From the NCBI GenBank assembly GCA_932294295.1, contig OW028574.1, positions 15,200,215 through 15,264,214 of the forward strand: a stretch of 64,000 bases of DNA. The letters are read 5' to 3'. The translations under genes were made by a program, and so were the position numbers. The notes below the pieces were generated by a model. It had not been told where the DNA came from. It searched no databases and was given only the letters and a program-made list of their open reading frames with translations. Every line of letters begins with the position of its first letter. The stretch's first letter is position 1. This DNA is from Alitta virens. Its lineage: Eukaryota; Annelida; Polychaeta; Phyllodocida; Nereididae. Below are positions 23,318 through 35,522 of this stretch, piece after piece.

Positions 23318-25306
23318 ATGTCTCGAAACGGTCATCAGACTGCCCAGCAGAATGGACCCACAGTGACCACAAACAATAACAATGGCAGCTTCTCAACCTT
23401 TGAGTTATCTGAGGAATTCATGAATTGCCCTGTCTGCAAGAAGACATTCGACACCCCAAAAATCCTACCTTGCCTGCACTCCTTCTGCGAAAGATGTCTG
23501 CACAATTCTTTGCAAGCGAGTGGTATCCAGAATGGCCAGGCATTCCTCTGTCCTCTTTGCAGGAATGACTGTGTCCTGCCCAAGAAAGGGGTAGCAGCTC
23601 TACCTGCTAACGTCTTCATTGACACACTACAGAAGTTCCGCACTAAGAAGACAGCAGTGAAGAAGCAAACTTGCGATGGATGCGAGTCAGAAAACCTGGC
23701 AGAGGTCAAGTGCATCGAATGTGATGACTGGCTTTGCAAGACTTGTGTCAAGATGCATCAAAGGGTCAAGGTAACTAAGACTCACCATCTGGCAACTAAG
23801 GAAGAGCTGAACATGGGAGAACATGATGATCTCCTCAAAGACCAGTTTGAGGCTTTGATCTGCGGAAAGCATGTTGAACCTTTGAAGTTGTATTGCACGG
23901 AATCCACCTGCTTGACACCTATTTGCACAGTATGCAAAACCACATTAGGTCATGATGGACACAGAGCTATTCCTCTGGAACAACAAGCTATTACAGAGGT
24001 CAGTTTCATCAGATCCTTAATACCAGGGCTTCAATCAAGGATCTCAGCTGTCAGCAAGAAGATCGACAATGTCAACCAAGAAGACCAGCTGACTGTAGCT
24101 GTTCGCAAGGATATGCATAAGCAGATCTCAGAGCGTTTGAAATTTGTAACTGAAGCTATGATAAAAGAACTGTCTAGTTATGCTGAACATCTTCACAAAG
24201 AAGTTGACAGAATTGCCACTGAACACAAAGAAGAATTAGTTCAAGTGAAGGAAGAAGTACAATTTGACATGAAAGCTCTACTGGCAGCCCAGACATTCAC
24301 CTCATCACTCCTGGACTTTGGCAGATCAGAAGAAGTCGTGGTAATGGCCAGGCCGGTGTCATTACGCCTCAATGACTTCCAGGAACCAATACCTATTGAA
24401 GCACCAAGTTGGCGTCATCCGCGTATTCATCCAGCAGAAATCCCACCTCCCGATCAAATTGCATCCATCTTCGGTAAGCTTACTTTTGCTGGTGAAGTCA
24501 CTCGTTGCGTTCTGGTGAAGTCCTTTTCTGCTAAGACTGAATATGACAACAAAGACTGTAACTTGAGTGACCTGACAGTTACTGTGGATAATGACATTGT
24601 CGTTGTTGACAAGGACAACCGAAGGATCAAAGTCTTTGACATGGAGGGTAATCTCCTTTTTGCTACCAGAAACGGTTTGTTCAAGGCACCTAACCGCATT
24701 GTTGCTCTTCCAACAGCTGCTGGAAATGTGCTTGTGAAGGATGAGAAGACGTTATTCATCCTGCGACCGAATGGTCAAGTTGATGGAAAGTTCCCGGCTA
24801 AGACCTTACAGCATCCTGTGGCAATGTGCATGGACCGCAAAGGTCGTCTGATGATAACAGATTGGATGACCGGATGTGTCCATATCTTCAACATGGATGG
24901 AGCTGAGGTGAAGAAGTTTGCCAACAACTTGGAAGCACCAGCTTATGTGACCACATCCCCTGCTGGAAACAGCATCGTGCTTTCCGACTGGAAGCAGAAC
25001 ATCGTCCGCATGTATGACGAACAAGGCCGCACCACTTGGCAATATACTGGATCTAGTGAAGCTTCTCCAAGTTCCCGTCTTAATCATCCTTACGGCGTCT
25101 GTGCAGATCGATTTGGTCATGTCCTTATTGCTGACAACTGGAACAACAGAATCCATATGTTGAACGGTGATGGAAGTTTCATGCGCTTCTTGCTTACCAA
25201 AGATGATGGACTTAATTTCCCTCAGGCTCTAGCTACAGACAACAAGGGTCGTCTTGTTGTGGCTGAAATTCAGGGTCAGATCAAAATCTACCAATACATT
25301 GCTTAA
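23318..25306 (+). CDS. TRIM-NHL protein (RING, two B-boxes, coiled coil, NHL repeats)
   Basis: Single coding exon, 662 aa. The start is ATG 23318, with A at -3. RING at residues 37-81 (CPVCKKTF, CLHSFCERCL, CPLCR). B-box 1 at about 119-157 (CDGCESENLAEVKCIECD, CKTCVKMHQ). B-box 2 at about 182-217 (CGKHVEPLKLYC, CTVCKTTLGHDGHR). A coiled-coil stretch covers about 228-330. The C-terminal about 270 residues form NHL beta-propeller blades (LTVTVDNDIVVVDKDNRRIKV, MCMDRKGRLMITDW, GVCADRFGHVLIADNWNNRI, ALATDNKGRLVVAEI). There is no filamin/Ig repeat between coiled coil and NHL, unlike TRIM2/3/71. The family acts as E3 ubiquitin ligases, and NHL propellers bind RNA or protein. TRIM-NHL genes of this intronless kind are often expanded in invertebrates. 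The specific orthologue is not clear. Confidence 0.93.
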   Translation: MSRNGHQTAQQNGPTVTTNNNNGSFSTFELSEEFMNCPVCKKTFDTPKILPCLHSFCERCLHNSLQASGIQNGQAFLCPLCRNDCVLPKKGVAALPANVFIDTLQKFRTKKTAVKKQTCDGCESENLAEVKCIECDDWLCKTCVKMHQRVKVTKTHHLATKEELNMGEHDDLLKDQFEALICGKHVEPLKLYCTESTCLTPICTVCKTTLGHDGHRAIPLEQQAITEVSFIRSLIPGLQSRISAVSKKIDNVNQEDQLTVAVRKDMHKQISERLKFVTEAMIKELSSYAEHLHKEVDRIATEHKEELVQVKEEVQFDMKALLAAQTFTSSLLDFGRSEEVVVMARPVSLRLNDFQEPIPIEAPSWRHPRIHPAEIPPPDQIASIFGKLTFAGEVTRCVLVKSFSAKTEYDNKDCNLSDLTVTVDNDIVVVDKDNRRIKVFDMEGNLLFATRNGLFKAPNRIVALPTAAGNVLVKDEKTLFILRPNGQVDGKFPAKTLQHPVAMCMDRKGRLMITDWMTGCVHIFNMDGAEVKKFANNLEAPAYVTTSPAGNSIVLSDWKQNIVRMYDEQGRTTWQYTGSSEASPSSRLNHPYGVCADRFGHVLIADNWNNRIHMLNGDGSFMRFLLTKDDGLNFPQALATDNKGRLVVAEIQGQIKIYQYIA

Positions 25307-26142
25307 AACACTTATATTGACTATAATATACACCTACACAACTTATTCCTTCCTTTTTTAAGCAACATTTATGGCACTCCAGCCTAAATCTTCCGTCGTT
25401 CCTTTTGGTGTTCATGTGGTTTTCTTGGAAAGCTGAACTTAGATCTTCCCTATTTAATATATATTAGAAACCAATGAATGACAAAGCTCAGGTAAACAAG
25501 AGCACTGAATTTAAAAGAATTCAATACCCAGAGCTCAACTAATTATCCTGCTTTCCCTTTGCTGCAATATATTGATTGTTAATACATTTAGTCTTGTATA
25601 TATAGGCATTCAGAAATGCTATTGGTCATCATGGTCATCTTAGGTTGTTATTTTGTTGCTGTTGTATTTGTTGTTATACTGGTGAGCTATGTTTTTGTGT
25701 AATAGTTGTAGAGGCCATAATGTTATATTCCCTACAATGTTATTACTGTAATGAATGCCACTGTATATATTTTATTATTTAGTTATGAAAGTTGTGTATG
25801 ATATTAGTTAGCAGGCTTGAAGCTGTGATTTTGGCAGATCAAAAACAAACAATCAGCATATGGTATGTTATAAGATCAGCTTATTCATAAAATATAAAAT
25901 CTGTAGAATGCAGCTATCTGTGTGTCAATATGTTTGCACCATATTACATAGTGTCCATGGTCAAAGTATGATAATGTCTTGTGATAAAAGTGCTTTTGTT
26001 TGTGTTGCTGTCTCATGTAAACAAGTTTGTAATCACTATCAGTGTAAAATACTTATGAATGCAAGCTATAATACTTATCATTCATGAATGTAAGCTATAC
26101 GGAGTGAAAACCTATCCCTGCACAATGTTGTATAATACTTCT

Positions 26143-26197
<55 letters not shown>

Positions 26198-26445
26198 ACC
26201 CACCTTATATATCATAACCTGCTGACAATCAAATCAGGATGACTTCTTATAAGACTTGCTTCCTGAATATTAATGTAATCATGTAACTGGTAACAAAAAC
26301 CAATTTTTTTTTTTACAAATTAATTTGTACTGTAGATTATAATGTTATCTTAATACAACATACCTGTGGTCTTCATATATATATCTATAACTACTATTTA
26401 TGTATGTTTGTTATCTGTTTGCCAAATAAATTTTTCTAAAGTACA
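25307..26445 (+). other. 3' untranslated region of the TRIM-NHL gene
   Basis: AT-rich sequence with no reading frame of interest. The first convincing poly(A) signal is CCAAATAAATTTTT at about 26421-26434. The tract includes a (TA)n microsatellite at 26145-26194. An earlier end cannot be excluded. Confidence 0.5.
26145..26194. repeat. (TA)n microsatellite
   Basis: About 24 uninterrupted TA units. Confidence 0.95.
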
Positions 26446-27699
26446 TCAACTTTTTGTTTTTACTCACCCACATTTGTTAATCTAAGCAGGACAAGGGCTC
26501 TCTAAAAGTGACCCATAATTGAGACTAATGCAGGACATATATTTGAAGGAGTAACATTCTATTAGAAATGTAATCTATGTAGATCGAATTTGGATCCAAA
26601 TTGGATGTCACAGTATCACATCTAAAGTAATAAATTATCAAAAAGGCTCGTCACCCCTTTTTGGGAGATGATGAATGGGCTTACTGCCACAACCATCGTA
26701 ATGCTCCAGGTTTAGAGTCTCCTTACATAATGAAATTACTCTTCTGACTTTGCATCTTGAATCTCCTGATTGTTCCTCAACTCCCAGTGTAGTCTGCTGT
26801 CTACAGTGGCTTAAGAGCTGGCATCAGTACCATTACTGGTAGCTGGTGTCTCTAAAGGCATTAAATACCAAAATGTTTGTGACAAAGACTGAATTCTAAG
26901 CCAGGTGTCGCCCAGATCTATCAAACCAATGTGAAATTGTCCACACACGCCCCCTAGTGTATGTGTTCAGCATATCATTCGCATACCAATTATACATATG
27001 TAAAGTTATACCAAATATAACTGGGTGGGTATATATTTATAATGTACCCTTGCTCAAATGACTTGAATCCAGCTTTACAAGGGGAATAGTCATAACGGCC
27101 GAACACAAGAATGACCACAGTGTATCTCACAGAATGGCCACATAAAAAAAAAATGTTGGCTAGAAATTAACATTTCAAGCATAAAAAAAAATTGATATAT
27201 ATATATATATATATATATACCTTAATAAAACAGCGTGATAAAGATATTACTGCGGCAAAGCTTCACGGGTAACTGCAGTTACCCGATCTTACCCGATCAC
27301 AAAATGTCAAATCGACCCTTTTCCAGGCTAATTTTGAAATAGTACTGCTTTCTACTGTACTGTGTTCCATTGATAAACCCACATAATAACATTTGAAAGC
27401 TGTGTACAGTTGTCTTTTGCCAGGAAAACCATTGTATTAGGAGAAGAGTAATTTATTTTTTTTTGTTAATCAGTTACCCAATCTTGACAACCACTATTCA
27501 GCTCCACAGCATTCCAGAGATTTTCTGGTGAAGTGCTTGATTTGAAATATATTATAGTCATATATATCTTTCAATGAACCCACAAGAAAAAAGCATAGAT
27601 CTTGAGAAATAAGCTTATATTCAGCTTAGACGCATATCGCCGAGGATCTGGTAATTTTCATGGGATCGAGTTTAACTACAGGTACCTGTGCAGCTTTGC
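26446..27699. other. Gene-free stretch
   Basis: Contains a (AT)n run at 27195-27219 and a perfect 20-bp palindrome, CGGGTAACTGCAGTTACCCG, at 27266-27285 followed by another TTACCCGATC word. No coding evidence. Confidence 0.45.
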
Positions 27700-28065
27700 C
27701 CCATTTGCTTACACTGCACTCCTGAGCTATTCTGATCATCGTTGAAAACACAATGAAGAAAAATAAATGAAAGAGGAGAAAATATATAATATATATATGC
27801 CTAAATGTAGACAAAAGTGCCCCCCCCCCCCCCACGTACCCTTTTTAATCCAATGTTTTCGGTGACCCAAGTGCACTAATGTGTATACTCCATAGGTAGC
27901 CGCAACTTTGTATTGCCTACACTGCACTCCTGAGAGCTATCTGATCATCGTTGAAAAAACACAACGAAGAAAAATAAATGTATTATCTAAATGTAGACAT
28001 AAGAATCCCCCCCCCCCCCCCTTCAATACATTGACTACAAGTCATAGGTGACGCAAGTGCACTAA
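27700..28065. repeat. Diverged tandem duplication of about 190 bp with poly-C cores
   Basis: Two copies in direct order share CTACACTGCACTCCTGAG, TGATCATCGTTGAAAA, GAAGAAAAATAAATG, CTAAATGTAGACA, a run of 14-15 C (27820 and 28007) and GCAAGTGCACTAA. They start near 27709 and 27913. Confidence 0.8.
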
Positions 28066-29080
28066 AATGATCAAATTTGAGGATGTAGCCCCCTCCCCTC
28101 TCTTCTGTCAATCATGTTGACAAGTATGACAAATCACAAGTCAGTTACCCTCATCAATCATCCATGGGCGTTCTAGTCTCATTCTTCTAAATACCCTAAT
28201 ACGCCCTTTATGCCCTAATACGTCAATTCTAGTCCTAATTTGCCAAGAAATAAATCACGCTGTGCCAACAAATTCTTATGCGCAACAATGTTGTCTGAAC
28301 AAACAGACCACAGGTCATTGAATTAGGAGACTCGCTTTCTGACACCTACGCCCCAAGATCCGTCTCTGCCTGTCCCTGGCTACTCCTGCATGTAATAACA
28401 ATTATGATTAAATGATATATGTAACAAGCAGACATTGTTTCAAATATTTAGAAAGTTATTTACAAATCCTCGTCTTTCGTTTTGGATCATTAATTCTAAA
28501 CAAGGCAAGCACTACCATTAATTTATTAAACTGAAATATCTCATCACTAGTTTTCAACATTATAAATAGTATTTAGATATTATTTATCTATTATTCTTTT
28601 CATCTGACCTGAATTAGAGCTAAAAAAAATAACCAGAAATGAAATAATTGTGTATTTTATGCAGGCCTGCAAGAAGTTTCTGGTACGATAAAATCATACA
28701 ATTTGAAATAAATATACAAAGTTACTCCCATTTAGGTATGTAAGTTACTGGCGGCCTGATGCCAAAATGCATATATTGCCTTTACCAATACAAAAAGAAA
28801 ACAAAAAGCATAAAAATTATGGAGAAAAAAAACTTAATAATGAATATGGCTCCATAGTGAATAGGCGATGCTTCAGGATTGAGTTACAACTGTAAATTTA
28901 GTTAATTAAGGGTCAATTCATGCCCACACCAATATCAATTTTTTTTATAGCTGTGGTATACTTGATACATGATAGTGGGACTATACAGTCCAACAGGTCA
29001 TTCACCCCTCCTGCCCTTCCCTTTACCCCTGATTACCTTTTATTGTGGTGATCTGACCTTTAACACCTGTCAGTCAACCT
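28066..29080. other. Gene-free AT-rich stretch
   Basis: No gene, repeat family or terminal repeats recognised. Confidence 0.4.
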
Positions 29081-29081
29081 G

Positions 29082-29385
29082 GTCACGTGAGTCACATACT
29101 GCCAGTGGCTTAAAACAATAGGTTGGATTGGCGCCAAAGCAAAGTTTGTTACATTTCAGCAGCAATCAGCAGAGGGCAGCAGCAGTCCGACCGCAGCGAC
29201 ACTTCACGGTTGTCACCCATGTCCATCACCATTAATTTTGTCTATATCTGATTTATACCTCGCTAAATATCTATAATAGTGAATTTGAATTTAGAAATAA
29301 AAATCCGAACATTCCAAATAGAAACTCGGGTTAACTGCGCACAAAACCCAAGCTGTCAGCCAAGCAGACGAACACCACACAGGTG
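29082..29385 (+). promoter_or_regulatory. Candidate promoter and first exon
   Basis: GTCACGTGAGTCAC at 29082-29095 overlaps an E-box (CACGTG) and an AP-1 site (TGAGTCA). A reverse CCAAT (GGATTGGCGCC) follows near 29127, then a GC-richer CAG-rich stretch (29155-29225) and a donor-like CACACAG|GTGAGG near 29383. No downstream coding exon was found, so this could be the first exon of a gene or of a noncoding transcript, or chance. Confidence 0.25.
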
Positions 29386-30249
29386 AGGGTCATCGAATTA
29401 TAAATGAAAGAAGGCAATAGTTCGTTGGATTAAAAGACCAATCAAACCAATGTGACAGCATGTCCATGTTCGTGAGGAGATGTATGGGCCATGAAATGTC
29501 ATTTTTCAGTACATTACATGTACCTGTTTGATTAATTATTGAAATACCTTGTTCAGTGAACGTGCCATGCCAAATGCCACCCAAAACAATCGTCATCAAA
29601 TCACACAACAAACAAGAATGGTCATCAATCAGCTTAATTTACAATGGGGCATATATTACCATGGTCTAGGAATAGCCTACATACCTACATTACAAAAAAA
29701 ATTATAAAAATTTTTTTTTTCTTTTTCAAATAGGCCTTCAAATGTACAACCAGTTATGCAACTGGGAATTCTAGTTAATTCATCCAATATACAAAGGTTA
29801 AATAGCCTTAACAAATTACATTCGAAGTCATTCATGATGATGATATGGATTCATAAATTTACGACTCCATGGTGATATCAATGAAATAAATAAAATAAAA
29901 TAAATTCTCGAATGTCAACAGTGCACTATGCGACATGTGAGATTTCTATCAGGTGGATCAAAGTGTTTTCAGATGATACCATAAGCATGATAAGTACCTA
30001 AGCTATTGGATTAAAAAGCCTCCAATCATTATCAGTCAGTAATGATCACCATTCACTTTTTACTTCTTTTTATCCAATGCCAGACGTCAAACTTGTACGT
30101 ACTTCGGGCTAATCTGCATTTCAAAATCAATTGATACCTTTTTAGAGCATATAGCTTAATGCCCTTTTTTGACTGAATCAAAGTTCATTTGGGGCTAATT
30201 GAGGGGTTGGGGCAATTGAAAACCCCTTCAAAAGTGCACCTGATCACTC
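29386..30249. other. Gene-free AT-rich stretch
   Basis: Nothing recognisable. Confidence 0.4.
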
Positions 30250-30600
30250 TCTTAGATTGGTTTAATGGATTTTAAAGTCGTTATCTTCATGAGCGTGATT
30301 GTGAGATTCGTAGCGATATCGTCTGCTGCGTGGCCAATTTCTGGGAACGCAGGAATGCTGACACGCTGATTAATGACTGGATTAATTGGCAGAGGGCGCT
30401 GGGAGGCTTTGTTTGCATGCTGCCAGGCGGCTGCATGAGTGACACTGAGTGACAGGTTGAAGTTTGTTTGGACGACTTGCATTTGCATCACAAGTAACTA
30501 CAGTATCCAGTTTAATGATTAATTTGCCGCCAGGATGGCTTGACAGGGCTGGTGTCTGAACCAACGCTTCCATCGCAACCACTGCGTCATCACAACGGTG
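30250..30600. promoter_or_regulatory. High-complexity noncoding island, candidate enhancer
   Basis: In contrast to its AT-rich surroundings this island carries packed homeodomain-type words (TGATTAATGACTGGATTAAT near 30368 and TTAATGATTAATTTG near 30510) and an octamer-like ATTTGCAT near 30480. Open frames across it lack splice or domain support. Confidence 0.3.
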
Positions 30601-31530
30601 ACATAACCCAAAAAAAAAAAAAAAAAAAAAAAGTGCTGAAAAAAAAATTCTAAATTTGAACTTCGCAAAACCGAAATTTTAAAGTTCAGGCCTAAATCAT
30701 ATACTACCGATAATATAAATTACTTTATGTCAAACACGCTTGAAAAGGTGATGTCATGCCTTCTGTATACCAAATGATGGCTTTAGATTTTTACGCTTTT
30801 AACTCGGTTGAAAATATTGTGTATAATAATATTTTACGAAATATGATTAGGCCTACAGTATGCATATCATTATGACAAATTGGCAACAGAATCAATGTAC
30901 TATCAGTATATTAAAAAAGTTAATTACACTGTCACTAAAATTACACGATTAATTCTTTGAAATACCTAATTGGTCCATAACTGTTCATTATAACAGGAAG
31001 AAAAAAAGAAGTTTAAAAAATATTCTGCACATCTGGAAATCCCAGTACTGGTCATTCACAAGTTATCACAACATAACATAATATCATGCAAGACCTTCAG
31101 TGGCTGTCACCAGTGGCTAACAAGGTCCTGAGTTATGAGTTAAAGAGTGATGCTGGCCAATCACACGGACTAAAAAAACATACCTATGTGTAGTAATAAT
31201 CCATGCGCACCTCAGAGTGGTCATAAAATTGATGTATATCAAAACTGCACTGCTAGATATGTACATTCTCGACCTTGGTACACAAAAAAAGATATGTCAA
31301 TGTGTCAATTTTCATCCTTATCCACTTGACCATGCATGGACATGAATGATATTTTATGGGTTGCTGTACTAAATATAACCCACAGCCGCAATTGGCCTGA
31401 GGTTGTTTATGCAATAATTGCACATTCGAATACCTCTTCTGAATTTTTGTGAACTATGACCCTAAATTTCGTCAAACATCAAAACCTACCACTGCATCTA
31501 TACCTAGGATTGTAAGACTATCTACTTATA
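30601..31530. other. Gene-free stretch with a poly-A run
   Basis: Poly-A of about 22 nt at 30610. Otherwise nothing recognisable. Confidence 0.4.
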
Positions 31531-31586
31531 TGACTGACTGACTGTCTGATTGTCTGACTGACTGACTGACTGACTGACTGACTGAC
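31531..31586. repeat. (GACT)n microsatellite
   Basis: Uninterrupted GACT units with two early variants (GTCT, GATT). Confidence 0.95.
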
Positions 31587-31799
31587 CATCAGTGATCTGA
31601 AGCATATATAGCTTCTACCACGAGCACTTGAATTCTTATATAATATTGTATCATGTGTAGTGAGCTTGTATTAATATAAATTCAAGAGCTAGTGTCTTCC
31701 ACAGTACAGTCAGTCACCATGCAGAGGCATAGTCCATACTTTAACTCCCAAATTAAACTTTCACTTGTACTTTTTCAACTGTACTGGGATATAGCTCAT

Positions 31800-31872
31800 T
31801 AAGAGTGCCAGAAAAGCTTCGAACCCATGACCTCTGAGGGGTTGAGTTAACCACTCGGATAAACAGATAGTC
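31800..31872 (-). repeat. tRNA-like SINE head
   Basis: On the minus strand an A-box-like ATCCGAGTGGTTAAC and a B-box-like GGGTTCGAAGCT are spaced as in a tRNA promoter. The cloverleaf is degenerate, so a SINE head or tRNA pseudogene is more likely than a functional tRNA. Confidence 0.5.
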
Positions 31873-33259
31873 AGATACGTATTCTGTTAGATACCTAGCT
31901 ACTGAAAGAAGGAGACTATCGTTTCCTTTAGTGGTGATACAGTTGTTGGGCTCAGGGAAACAAGAAACTGATACCTATATCACAGTAGAGCAATCCTTTC
32001 TCGAGGCCCTTGAATGAAAGAAACCAAAAGAATAGCTCGGGCTATGACCTTGACCTCAAGCATCACACAAACCTTATTAAAGTATTTTAGACGTTTCTTT
32101 TCTTCCTTTTTTTTCTCTCTCTGTGATCTGTACATCAGAATGTATTAATTTCAACTTATCGACTTCATCGCACCCCTGCAATGCCTCTGATGCAAGCTCG
32201 TGCTTTGTCTACAGGGTCGCCAGAGGTCTCCAACCTCTGTACTGCAGAACTAAATCTGTAGATATTTATCAGTCCCCACATCAGAGATATACTGCAGAAA
32301 ATCCAAAACAAAGAGTTTCACTTCTAAGATCCCACGATTTCAATTACACGTTTATTTTTATTTTTTACTTATATTTTCTTTTTTAAATTTTTTAATTAAA
32401 CCCCGATATTACAAATTCTTTATATATTTAGTGATTCCCTAGCAGAACAGACCTAATTTCTGATTGTCGGTTTCCATTTGATATTTGAGTAAAAAAAATA
32501 ATATATATAATGTCCAGAGGTGAGATGACACTAGGGTTAGAAATACGGCAGTATTTGTAATGGTTAGGGTGATTCTTTTTTAGGTTCACTGTACATCTGC
32601 GTAAGAATACATTGTATCACAAGGTAATACTGCGGTGTTCTTAGTACGGATCTCCGCTGTTTTGCCCTAATTTCTGGCATAGATGCTGACCCAAGATACC
32701 TTGTATCCTCCATGTTGATCTTTTTCATTAACCTCTTGGCTGTTTGCTTATCCAGCCTGTCAGTAAATGACCCCTCAACCATGTGGTTACCCCGTGTTTG
32801 TTGACAGTGGCTTTGTCTGCTGGTCAAGGGGCTCCGGACTGACCACACGACTGACCACTGGACTGACCACTGATCTCAGTGTCGGCGGTGGGATATCCAC
32901 AAGTCAGGTGGTCTGTCAAGTTATCAAATATCCGTAAAACTCACAAAATCGAATGCCACTGGTTAACATCTTTAAAGAAAAAAAAACACTTATGAATTTT
33001 CAATTTTTCTATTATGAATGAATTTGTGTTATCTTGTTTTATAAATATTACGTGTTTTTTTACATTTCAAACCCACACTGTAGGCCCTACAGACGCAGTT
33101 TGTTGAGCTCCCCCCCCCCCCTCCCCCTCCCTTTTGTTTGTTTGTTTGTTTTAAAACAAGAAACTTTTCAAATAGGATTCCTCACGACACAATTTGGTGA
33201 GAGAAATTAACATCTCGGTATAAAAACGCAACAATAACGATTTTCACAGTACCAGGAGG
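31873..33259. other. Gene-free stretch
   Basis: A minus-strand frame at 32564-32848 contains a protein-like segment (TDRLDKQTAKRLMKKINMED), but I recognise no family and no splice sites confirm it. A C-run lies near 33111. Confidence 0.3.
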
Positions 33260-33640
33260 CTTTTTAATCATTCACAAAGTTTGGCTGAATTAATTATGCA
33301 ATCCATGCAATGTACTCAAATCGAATACATTGCATGGCTTGTTTGCAATCAACCTTTGATGTGTCAGTTTGTCAGGACACTCAATTGCATAATATTTCAC
33401 ACCATCCAACCGGCGATCAATAACAATGAATGAAAGTGCAAACTGGCAGGAAATCGCGAGTACTGACATTACAGCAACTTGATTAACCCCAATGAGGCCA
33501 CATCCCTGGAGAGTAACCTCTGCTGGTGATAAACATCTCACTCCTGGCTCAGCAGCAAGCTGTCCTCAGCAGCACAAAGATGCACCAAGCCACCGTGATC
33601 TGTTACCTGGCAACCATTTCATAAACAATGGCTATCATCC
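33260..33640. promoter_or_regulatory. High-complexity noncoding island with an RFX X-box, candidate enhancer
   Basis: Contains GTTACCTGGCAACC (33602-33615), a full match to the RFX X-box. Also present are a TCF/LEF-like CCTTTGATG (near 33353), SOX-like AACAATGA/ACAATGG words (near 33423 and 33627) and a homeodomain-like GAATTAATTATGC (near 33287). No coding evidence. Confidence 0.35.
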
Positions 33641-33829
33641 TTGGATCTTCGTAATCAATTGTTTAAAGTATGAGTGTCCTCAGATGTCCTTCTGGTACGC
33701 CTTAATAATTACTCCACAATTATTCTGTGCAAAACGTAAATAAATGAATAAATAAATAAATAGTTAACATAAAAAATAAAACTATGCAAGTAATGCAGTG
33801 ATATGGTTATTTTTTTAGTTTATTTCAAG

Positions 33830-34019
33830 GGGGTTGGGGGCCTAGCTTAGTGGTAGCACACTGGGCTTCCAACAACTGGGACCCTTATTCAATTCCCGGT
33901 CGAGCCTCAGTTGGATGGCTGTTTCATCCCATCATCTCATTGCATGGTCCCTGCCTGTCCTAATTAGCCCATCAGGTGCAGAAATACAGGACCTAAAGCC
34001 CTAATCCACCCACCAACCT
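33830..34019 (+). mobile_element. tRNA-derived SINE (family A), complete copy with 12-bp target duplication
   Basis: Perfect direct repeat GTTTATTTCAAG at 33818-33829 and 34020-34031 bounds the copy. The 5' part is tRNA-like: A box TAGCTTAGTGGTAGCAC, anticodon-loop-like CTTCCAA, B box ATTCAATTCCC. The body and the CCCTAATCCACCCACCAA end match the copy at 19051. Confidence 0.9.
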
Positions 34020-34031
34020 GTTTATTTCAAG

Positions 34032-35522
34032 TCTGCTTTCATTTCATACTAAGTGGACCCACTGCGAAACCTCAATGAAAATATAGCTATTGATATACCT
34101 TCTTGACACAAAGAGAGGCCAGAACATAGGTCTCAAATTTGGACACTAGTTACAGAAAGTTCCCGTTTGGTGTCATGACCTCTGCATAACGTGAGGTGGA
34201 AAAAGGTCCCAGGTCCTTAGGCTCCTTGTAAATCTAGGGCACACAAGACACCCCAAGTAACTGTTGAGGACCCTGGGCAGATCAGGGACACTTGGCTTTA
34301 AGCAGAGGGGCGAGAGCTAATGAGCAAAAGCCAATATACACAGGGGGTCCGTGACCCTCTCATCAGCTATTGTGAGGGGACAACCTCTGCAGGACCAAGG
34401 TCAGTCTATCAATGGGCAGAGTCCAGAGAAATCTGTGAAGTTTAACCTTGCCTGACCCCAGAAGAGCAAAGATTAACACAGGCATAACAAACCCATAAAG
34501 GGAACACCTGTATAGTGGGGTGCACCTACTGTAACACAATTGGAACTTCATGTTTAATCAAGGCATATTGGAGGATGCCTATTGCCCTTCAATGGGCCAC
34601 CTCTACCCTGTCCCTCGGCCCATTTACTTAAATGTGGCCATCTTTTAGTAGTTTGTAAATTGCGGAGCCACTTCATTGTGTTGGCCAGTTATAGATCTTA
34701 GAGCGACAGATTTAGAAGCACAGTTCAGTATGATAAGAATCTGCTTCTTAACCCGAATTGTATACATTGTCAATGCACTAGTTGAATCCCTGCCAAAAAC
34801 TCAGTCTGCCCCAGTCCTCTTTGTATTGTGCAGTCCACCTTTAACTGACAAGTGAGAGGAAATATACAGAACATATCTCACTTGCACATGTTCTCATTCA
34901 AGCAAAATTAATATATTTGGTACACACTACACAACTACAATAAATACAGTATATATGTTTACAATTTGTTCATACTCATTATGAAGCACACAAAAGGGGT
35001 CAATACAACAAGTAATCCTTCAGTGTGAGCCTTAATTTTAAAAAAGTTTAGATGTAAAAAATATTTGTTTTGAAGGCTATTTATATTTTTCCCTGACTTT
35101 CTACTCAGAATTTATTTTCTCAAGCAATCAATCAAGCAATCAGTCTAACCCTGATGTAATGACAAAGAATAAAATGACAAGTCATATTGATTACCACAAC
35201 AACAAAAAAACCAACTTTAATCAATCAAGATGGCTTGACATAAATACAACCAAGGAGTAAGCATTATGCATTTCAGTATAACATAAATGATGTAAAAAAA
35301 ATTCACACGCTTCACTAATTCAATGGTAAATTTCAAAATTTAACAGATGGCTTATTTTACAGGCTTACAAAATTCAAAATTTAACAAATGGCATTTTACA
35401 GGCTTACAACAATTTAATTGTGGTGAGTAAATTGAATCGAATTGAACTGAATAGGATAGTGGTCCTGTTTCAAACCCTGTTGAACAGTTCATCGTTTTAA
35501 GTCTGACCCTAATTATAATAAC
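34032..35522. other. 3' flank of the RBR gene
   Basis: No gene. A minus-strand AATAAA (TTTATT at 35111-35116), about 410 bp after the stop codon, is a likely poly(A) signal for the RBR gene. Upstream parts show nothing recognisable. Confidence 0.45.

Noticed and set aside
23335..25156. Minus-strand frames inside the TRIM-NHL coding exon
   Set aside because: They lie wholly within the well-supported plus-strand coding sequence and carry no motif.
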